Assembly: GCA_016650185.1 (NCBI GenBank)
Contig: JAENWE010000065.1
Coordinates: 1 to 7,805 of the forward strand
Direction of reading: 5' to 3'
Source of the DNA: Vicinamibacteria bacterium
GTDB lineage: Bacteria; Acidobacteriota; Vicinamibacteria; Fen-336; JAGNNV01
Length of the DNA stretch: 7,805 nucleotides
The position numbers and the translations under genes were made by a program. Positions 1-4,971 of the stretch are shown here, one piece after another. Below the pieces are notes generated by a model that saw only the letters and a list, made by a program, of their open reading frames with translations, ran no database searches and was not told the DNA's origin. How positions within the stretch are numbered: position 1 is the stretch's first letter; the number at the start of each line of letters is the position of its first letter.

Positions 1-387
1 CAGTACAAACGGAGGTCTGACGGGTCGGTGGTAGGCCAGCGTCGCATCCCCAGGCTGAAGATCGAGTACCAGGCCACGCGCGCCATCTTCGCCCGCGTCA
101 TCGCGGAGTACGACGCCCGCTATCAGGACTCTCTCCGCGATGACTCAAGGACCGAGGCTCCGATCCTGATCCGCGATGCGATCTCGGGTCTTTATGAACC
201 GGCCCCTGCCAGCCGTCGGAACGGTTTGCGAATCGATGCTCTGTTCGCCTGGCAACCGACGCCGGGCACGGTTTTCTTTGCGGGCTACGGAAGCTCGCTC
301 CGAGAGGATGACGCCTTCGCGTTCCGAAACCTGAGCCGTTCGACGGACGGCTTCTTCATGAAGTTCAGTTACCTCTTCCGACTCTAA
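1..387 (+). CDS. C-terminal end of a DUF5916-type outer-membrane beta-barrel protein (partial)
   Basis: The frame is open from the first base (first codon CAG) to a TAA at 385-387, giving 128 residues that lack the N-terminus. Alternating polar and aromatic residues (for example RLKIEYQ, IFARVIAEYD) look like amphipathic transmembrane beta strands. The protein ends in FSYLFRL, a terminal strand with aromatic residues near the C-terminus, as in Omp85-assembled barrels. The phrases RRSDGSVVGQRRIPRLK, DDSRTEAPIL and GTVFFAGYGSSL match, from memory, the C-terminal region of DUF5916 proteins. These are large outer-membrane proteins that often carry an N-terminal family-9 carbohydrate-binding-like domain; their biochemical role is not established. 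The GTG at 28 is internal and not a real start. The frame shows no sign of decay. The gene converges on the receptor remnant across a hairpin. The family call is by resemblance; an outer-membrane barrel end is the safer statement. Confidence 0.75.
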   Translation, partial: QYKRRSDGSVVGQRRIPRLKIEYQATRAIFARVIAEYDARYQDSLRDDSRTEAPILIRDAISGLYEPAPASRRNGLRIDALFAWQPTPGTVFFAGYGSSLREDDAFAFRNLSRSTDGFFMKFSYLFRL

Positions 388-418
388 GGAACGCTGCGTC
401 TCGTGGACGCGGCGTTCC
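388..418. terminator. GC-rich hairpin between convergent genes, probable bidirectional terminator
   Basis: The hairpin begins directly after the TAA of the left gene. GGAACGC (388-394) pairs with GCGTTCC (412-418), position 395 opposite 411 is a T/G wobble, and GCGTC (396-400) pairs with GACGC (406-410) around a 5-base loop. That makes about 13 stacked pairs. A smaller hairpin follows, CGAAA (421-425) with TTTCG (430-434), whose arm includes the only short T run (429-432). Neither strand has a strong T tract right after the main stem, so an intrinsic terminator of the weak-tract kind is an inference from stem strength and the position between two convergent stop codons. Confidence 0.6.
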
Positions 419-439
419 GGCGAAATCGTTTTCGAGACG

Positions 440-1636
440 TTAGAACTTGATGCGGGTGGTGATGCCGAACGAGTGGGGCGGGTTGGTGAGGTAGCCGACG
501 CGGGCCCGGGTGCCCCGCTCCTGGTCCAGGGCGAGCAAGGCGCGTTCGTCGGTCAGGTTGCTGGCGTAAAAAGCCAGGTCCCATTTGTCACGGGTGGCCC
601 CAATGCGCGCGTTCAGGATGCTGTAGGCCGGCAACTCAGGGTCGAAGGTGAAGGTACTGGCGCGAAGCGGGGCGCCAATGGTGCCGGCGCCAAAGGACAG
701 CAGATTCACGGTTCCGAAACCGCTCGCTTGATCACCGATCTGGGTGAAACGCGACCCTGAATACTGAAACGTCCCGGTGACGTAGGCCAGGGTGTCATTC
801 TTCAGCTGCCACTGGTAGGTGGCCGCCGCCGCCGCCTGAAACTTGGGCACGCTCGGCAGCCGGTTCCCCGCCTTTATTCCCGAAAGCACATTTCCCCCCG
901 AGCTCAGGGTGGAGCGAAGCTGCGAGTCGGTGTAGCTGCCGGAGATCGAGAAGTCGAAGTTCTGGTTCGGGGCGGCCGTGAATTCGGCCTCGAACCCACG
1001 GCTGCGCGCCTTCGGCACGTTGAAGATCACCCGCGATGAACACGATCCCGCGGTTACGGTGGCCTGGAGGTCGGTGATGTCCATGTTGAAGGCCGCGACG
1101 CTGAGTGAGCCGCGTCCGTCCATCACCCTCGATTTGGAACCGACCTCATAGTTCCAGGCTTTCTCGTCTTTCCAGGCGTCATTTCCCCCAAAGGTGGCCA
1201 GGTCTTCCGCCGTACACAGGGGAACGTTGAGCTGGTCGTTGATCCCGCCCAGTCGGAAGCCCCGAGAGACCTGGGCATTCACGCCCTCCCGAATGCTCAG
1301 ATTCGGTTGAACGGCGTCGATGAAGCCTTCAAACCGGTCGTAGTAACCGGCGACGCGCAGGGCCGCCTTCTCCCCCATCTTGACGTTGCCGCCCAGCTTT
1401 GCATTCCCGCCCAGGTCGCTCCCATTGATCGTGTTCGCGTCGAACTCGACGAACCACTTCGAAACGCCGATTTCCGGTTGGTTCGTGATGTAACGCACGG
1501 TTCCCGACAGGGAGCCGGAACCGAACAGGGTTCCCTGCGGTCCGCGCAACACCTCGACACGCGACACATCAAAGAGGTCGAGATCGGGCGTGAACAGAGA
1601 AAGCGAGATCACCGACTCATCGAGATAGGCTCCCAC
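440..1636 (-). pseudogene. TonB-dependent receptor remnant: lacks N-terminus and an internal part of the barrel
   Basis: Intact receptors of this family are usually about 700-800 residues and import siderophores, cobalamin, glycans or other large substrates through a plugged outer-membrane barrel. This frame gives 398 residues from a GTG at 1634-1636; the open frame runs back only to 1678, where a TGA (1681-1679) closes it. Signal peptide, TonB box and first plug strands are missing. The second half of the plug is clear: YLDESVISLSLF at 4-15, then VEVLRGPQGTLFGSGS at 27-42 and SGTVRYITNQP at 44-54. Late barrel strands follow too soon: VSRGFRLGG at 123-131, YEVGSKSR at 163-170, MDITDLQATV at 185-194. 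The end is intact, closing in RIKF with the terminal Phe needed for barrel assembly. Only about 110 residues separate the plug end from YEVGSK, where several hundred are normal. The substrate cannot be read. With no signal peptide it should not reach the outer membrane, so I call it a broken gene; a consensus or assembly fault is the alternative. Confidence 0.8.
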
Positions 1637-1680
1637 CTGTTCCTTGACCCCGGGCCCGGCGCAGACTTCCGAGCGGCCTC

Positions 1681-2013
1681 ATGAAAGCCGACCGCCTTCT
1701 CTCCGCCCTCCTCCTCCTTCAGTCGCGGGGTCGCGTCACCGGACGAGAGATGGCGAAGCGTCTCGAGGTCTCCGGTCGCACCGTCCATCGAGACATGGAG
1801 GCGCTCAGCGCGGCCGGCGTGCCCGTCTACGCGATCCGGGGAGTACGCGGAGGCTGGGAGCTTGACGAGGACTGGCGAACCCAGGTGCCGGGCCTTGACG
1901 AGGCCGAACTACGGGCGCTGCTGATGTCGCAACCCCGCGTTCTGGGCGACCCTCGACTGGTGGCGTCGGCCGCGCGCGCGCTGGTCAAACTGACGGCGTC
2001 CCTCCCATTCTAA
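1681..2013 (+). CDS. WYL-family transcriptional regulator, N-terminal HTH half (cut by in-frame stop)
   Basis: This 110-residue frame starts at ATG 1681 and is the DNA-binding half of a YafY/DeoR-like regulator. Residues 1-60 form a winged helix-turn-helix of the HTH_11 type: MKADRLLSALLLLQSRG, then VTGREMAKRLEVSGRTVHRD (19-38) covering the two recognition helices, and a wing ending RGVRGGWEL (53-61). Residues 70-110 begin the linker helices seen in full-length family members. A TAA at 2011-2013 stops the frame after LPF, and the rest of the protein continues in the same frame. The two parts total 328 codons counting the stop, normal for an intact member. The stop therefore looks like a recent nonsense change. 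No clear Shine-Dalgarno precedes the ATG (only a weak GAGCGG). The ATG abuts the closed end of the divergent receptor frame, leaving no intergenic promoter space. Alone it might still bind DNA, but without ligand sensing. Confidence 0.8.
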   Translation: MKADRLLSALLLLQSRGRVTGREMAKRLEVSGRTVHRDMEALSAAGVPVYAIRGVRGGWELDEDWRTQVPGLDEAELRALLMSQPRVLGDPRLVASAARALVKLTASLPF

Positions 2014-2667
2014 GTGCGTGCGCACGCCAACGCGATTCGCGAGCGACTCCATGTCGATACCACCGGCTGGCGCGGACTGACCGAGCCCGTGCACGCGCTG
2101 CCGGTGGTGCAGGAGGCGGTCGCCCGCGACCGCAAGCTCGCGTTTCAATACCGTAAGCCGGACGGCGAACTTTCAGAGCGGACCGTGGAACCTCTGGGGC
2201 TCGTCGCGAAGGGAAGCGCCTGGTACCTGGTGGCGAACACGAGCGAAGGCTTTCGCACCTTCCGGGTTTCGCGGATCGACAAGGCTTCGGTCCTCGACCT
2301 TTCCAGTCCACGCCCTCCCGGTTTTGACCTCGCCGCCCACTGGAAGCTCTCAACGGACCAGCTTCGAGAAAGCCGGAAGCGATACAAGGTCACGTTGCGC
2401 GTCGAACCTCGGGCGGCGGAACGGTTCTTGTTTTGGGGGTATGCGCCGGTGCGGGGAGTTCCGAATCGAGGTGGCGGCGGATGGGTGACGCGGGACGTGG
2501 ATTTCGACGATGAGGACCAAGCCTGTTTTGTCGTCCTTGGTCTTGGCCCCCGCGCCGAAGTCCTCGCTCCAGCGGGCCTACGAGCCCGAGTGGCGAAGGA
2601 TCTCGCCGAGGTGATCCGTCGTGCTCGCCCAACGAGGACGCGAGTCCGAAGAACCGGCCCTAGTTGA
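2014..2667 (+). CDS. WYL-family transcriptional regulator, C-terminal WYL/WCX half
   Basis: This is the sensory half of the split regulator, 217 residues if read from the GTG right after the upstream TAA, in the same frame. RAHANAIRERLHVD (2-15) is the linker region that normally follows the HTH domain. The WYL domain spans roughly 31-95, with its name motif at 70-72 in SAWYLVA and the conserved arginine-rich strand FRTFRVSRID (80-89). WYL domains are known or proposed to bind nucleotides or other small ligands. A WCX-like C-terminal domain spans about 122-202 (YKVTLRVEPRAAERF onward, ending DLAEVIRRA). No Shine-Dalgarno lies before GTG 2014; the preceding bases are pyrimidine-rich. Independent translation would need stop-start reinitiation, and an intact 328-codon ancestor with one nonsense mutation, or a base-call error, is more likely. 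The regulated genes are unknown; the convergent hydrolase and divergent receptor remnant are candidates by position only. Confidence 0.75.
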   Translation: MRAHANAIRERLHVDTTGWRGLTEPVHALPVVQEAVARDRKLAFQYRKPDGELSERTVEPLGLVAKGSAWYLVANTSEGFRTFRVSRIDKASVLDLSSPRPPGFDLAAHWKLSTDQLRESRKRYKVTLRVEPRAAERFLFWGYAPVRGVPNRGGGGWVTRDVDFDDEDQACFVVLGLGPRAEVLAPAGLRARVAKDLAEVIRRARPTRTRVRRTGPS

Positions 2668-2688
2668 ACCCCGCCGGAGCGGCTCGGA

Positions 2689-3579
2689 CTATCCCTTGAG
2701 ATTCTTTGCGAAGAACTCGAGGGTTCGCTTCCAGGCCAGAGCGGCCGCCTCTTTGTCGAAGCGCGGCGTCGTGTCGTTGTTGAAGCCATGCTGGGCCCCC
2801 GGATAGACGAAGCCCTGGTACCGAACCTTGTTCGCTTTGAGGGCCTCCTCGAAAGCCGGCCAGGCCGCGACCTGGCGTGTATCCATCTCGGCGTAGTGGA
2901 TGAGCATTGGGCACTTGATGTTCTTCACTTCGTCCGCGGGCGGCGCTCCGCCATAGAAAGGCACGGCCCCCGCGAGGTCGGGAACGCGGGTGGCCAGCAT
3001 GTTGGCGACGCCGCCGCCGAAACAGAACCCCACCACCGCCACCTTGCCTGTGCAGTCGGCGCGGCCCTTCAGATATGCGGTCGCGGCAATGAAGTCCTCA
3101 GTTCGCTTTGGACCGTCGAGCTTCTGGAACAGCTCGCGCGCGCCGTCCTCATCGCCGGGATAGCCTCCAAGAGGAGCGAGGGCGTCGGGAGCAAATGCCA
3201 CGTAGCCCTCCAGCGCGACTCGGCGGGCGACGTCCTCGATGTGGGGATTCAGTCCCCGATTCTCGTGCACGACCAGGACGCCGGGGAGTTTCCCCTTTTG
3301 AGTGGCGGGGCGCACCAGATATCCGCTGGTCTTGGCGTTACCCTGCGGCGACGGGTAGGTGACGACTTCGGTGACGATGCGTTTGTCGTCCTTGGCCACA
3401 ACCTCCGCTTCGGCGAAGCGAGGGGAGAGAGCGTCCAGCATCACGGCCGCGGTCATGCCACCGACGGTGAACCGGGCGGCGCCGTCGAGGAATCCACGGC
3501 GGTCGATGTCACCGTGGACGTATTTGTCGAAAAGGTCCAGCACTCCCTGATCGAAGTCTTTAGCCGTCTTCATTTCCAT
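2689..3579 (-). CDS. Dienelactone hydrolase family protein with Tat-like N-terminus
   Basis: This is an alpha/beta-hydrolase of the dienelactone hydrolase family, 296 residues from ATG 3579. The family hydrolyses lactones or esters; classical members open dienelactone in chloroaromatic degradation, but the substrate here is unknown. The expected Cys-Asp-His triad is visible: Cys186 in the nucleophile elbow GFCFGGG, Asp233 in HYAEMDTR, His264 in QHGFNND. HENRGL (105-110) is the conserved segment carrying the glutamate that modulates the cysteine nucleophile. The N-terminus is longer than in cytoplasmic members. DRRGFLDGAARF begins with twin arginines at 27-28, followed by a mildly hydrophobic stretch (37-50) and an FAEA site near 55-58, consistent with a Tat signal and a periplasmic enzyme. 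I chose ATG 3579 because GGAG lies 7 bases upstream; a TTG at 3609 would add 10 residues without such support. It is co-oriented with the pump gene 87 bases upstream and convergent with the regulator, 21 bases apart. The frame is intact. Confidence 0.88.
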   Translation of the reverse strand: MEMKTAKDFDQGVLDLFDKYVHGDIDRRGFLDGAARFTVGGMTAAVMLDALSPRFAEAEVVAKDDKRIVTEVVTYPSPQGNAKTSGYLVRPATQKGKLPGVLVVHENRGLNPHIEDVARRVALEGYVAFAPDALAPLGGYPGDEDGARELFQKLDGPKRTEDFIAATAYLKGRADCTGKVAVVGFCFGGGVANMLATRVPDLAGAVPFYGGAPPADEVKNIKCPMLIHYAEMDTRQVAAWPAFEEALKANKVRYQGFVYPGAQHGFNNDTTPRFDKEAAALAWKRTLEFFAKNLKG

Positions 3580-3584
3580 ACTCG

Positions 3585-3590
3585 CTCTCC
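3585..3590 (-). promoter_or_regulatory. Shine-Dalgarno site that fixes the hydrolase start
   Basis: Read on the minus strand, GGAGAG lies 5 bases (core GGAG 7 bases) before ATG 3579. It supports that ATG over the TTG at 3609 and over the second ATG at 3573, which is only two codons further on. Confidence 0.6.
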
Positions 3591-3666
3591 GGATGATGGC
3601 GGGCGTCAATCCGCCCGGGATAAGGGCGAGTTTCGCACGATGCCCGAGCGTCTTGTAAGCCCGTGG

Positions 3667-4971
3667 CTAGTTTGGAAAACGGCCGAGAGCCACCAGCAGC
3701 TCGAAGCGGGCCTGTCGCAAGGAGTCCTCGGCCTGAGCCATGGCGGTTTCGACATCGCGGGCGGCGCCTTGAGCCTGGATTACTTCGATGTTGGTAGAGG
3801 CCCCTGCGTCGAATGCGGTGATCGTGATCTTCAAGACTTCGTTGGCCTGTTCGGCGGCCAGGCGCGCGCTTGCGAGGACGCGCTCGAAGGCCAGAACCCC
3901 GGTGCGGGCATTCCGGACTTCGGCTCGCGCCTGGATCTGCGCTTGGGCGAGAGAGAAGTCCGTGGCTTGAGCGTTCGCCTGTCGCTCGAACTGCACTCCC
4001 TTCCGTTCGCCGCCGTTGTAGATCGTCTGAGACAGCTGCAGCGAAAGCCTCCAGCTCTTGGAGGGTTGGAACAGGCCCTTCGGGGTGAGGTAGTGCGGAT
4101 CGAAGGTGAGCGATACGGTTGGCCACCAGTCTTTCGAACTGCCCTTGAGGACGTTCTGGCTGGCTCGCTGCTCTGCGGTCAGAAGACGGAGATCGGACCG
4201 AGCGCTGAGGTCGTCGAGCAGGTTCGCCGGAGCCACATCGAAGGTCGGTTCACCGTCTGTATCTATCGGCCCATCTTCGCCCAGCAGCACACCGAGGGCG
4301 ACCTGCGCCCGTCGAAGGGACAGCTTTGACGACTCCAGGAAGGTCTCATCCGTCGAAACCACCTGCCCGGCCCGCAACTCATTGAGACGGCTTCCGATCC
4401 CGCCTTCCCGGCGCTTGCGGTTGTAGTCGAACTGAGCCCCCGCGGTGTCGAGGGCGCGGGCCGCGATTTCGACCAGACGCTTCTGGGTGATCACGGAGAG
4501 GTAGGCGGCAGCGGTGCTGACCGCGACCTGGCGACGAGCATCGGCGCTGACCAGGCGAGCCACCTCGAGCCGGTCCTTCGCCTGAGAATTCGCCGCCCAT
4601 TGGGCGGCGGCCAGGATCGGCGCCGATATCGAGAGCCCGAAGGTCGTCTGGTTTCTCGGCTGGACCACATTGGCGTCGAAGGCGATGGCCTGGTCGAGGG
4701 TGGTGTTCACGATGCTGGCGGTCACCCGCGGCAGGCTGCCCGACCGAATCTGCTGAAGCAGCCCCTGGGAGCGAAGGATGTTGGTCGCGGCCAGGCCGAC
4801 GGTAGGATTCTTCTCGAGGGCCTGATCGATGGCCTGCTGGAAGGCGACCTTGCGTATCGGCGGTTCGGACCCTTCCTGCGCACTCGCCGGGGCGGCCAGC
4901 GAGAGGGTCAGCAGAAGGGCCACTCCTGCGGCGCCCGCTCCGCCCGGGCCGGTTGCCGTTGCTTCCGCCAC
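3667..4971 (-). other. TolC/OEP-type outer membrane factor domain with internal signal peptide (C-terminal part of the fusion)
   Basis: This segment has the normal length of a stand-alone outer membrane factor: 434 residues from GTG 4971, or about 403 after cleavage. A hydrophobic core GVALLLTLSLAAPASAQ (954-970 of the fused frame) ends in ASA followed by QE, a good signal peptidase I site near base 4879. No lipobox cysteine is present. Two OEP repeats follow. The first has AIDQALEKNP, SLPRVTAS, LSISAPI and a long helix with AAYLSV and LNELRAGQ (about 980-1170). The second has WWPTVSLTFDP, LSLQLSQTIYNGGE and a coiled helix ending FELLVALGRFPN (about 1200-1372). The family forms trimeric beta-barrel and alpha-tunnel conduits through the outer membrane. 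A separate start at GTG 4971 is possible but would give a signal peptide whose n-region has no Lys or Arg. The needed positive charge lies upstream in the RND tail. Confidence 0.8.

Noticed and set aside
1307..1684. 125-residue plus-strand frame overlapping the receptor remnant and the start of the regulator
   Set aside because: The minus-strand frame here encodes an unmistakable TonB receptor plug, and the plus translation resembles nothing.
2668..2688. Possible terminator in the 21-base gap between the convergent regulator and hydrolase
   Set aside because: Only a 4-base stem (GCCG/CGGC, 2673-2683) with a 3-base loop is present, and there is no T tract on either strand.
3580..3609. TTG start at 3609 that would lengthen the hydrolase by 10 residues
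   Set aside because: ATG 3579 has a well-placed GGAG; the TTG has none and its added residues show no conservation signal I recognise.
3600..3617. 6-base GC inverted repeat CGGGCG/CGCCCG in the gap between pump and hydrolase genes
   Set aside because: The stem is short, has a 6-base loop and is not followed by a T run on the minus strand, so it is not a convincing terminator or operator in GC-rich DNA.
2788..4329. 513-residue plus-strand open frame opposite the hydrolase and the channel domain
   Set aside because: It spans two well-recognised minus-strand genes and the gap between them. Its translation is low-complexity, rich in Gly, Arg and Glu with no family signature. Long antisense frames are expected in GC-rich coding DNA.
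4921..4971. Independent start for the TolC-like protein at GTG 4971 or GTG 4923
   Set aside because: GTG 4971 gives a leader without positive charge and only a G run too close to it. GTG 4923 would leave almost no n-region. Neither can be excluded, but neither is supported well enough for a separate gene call.
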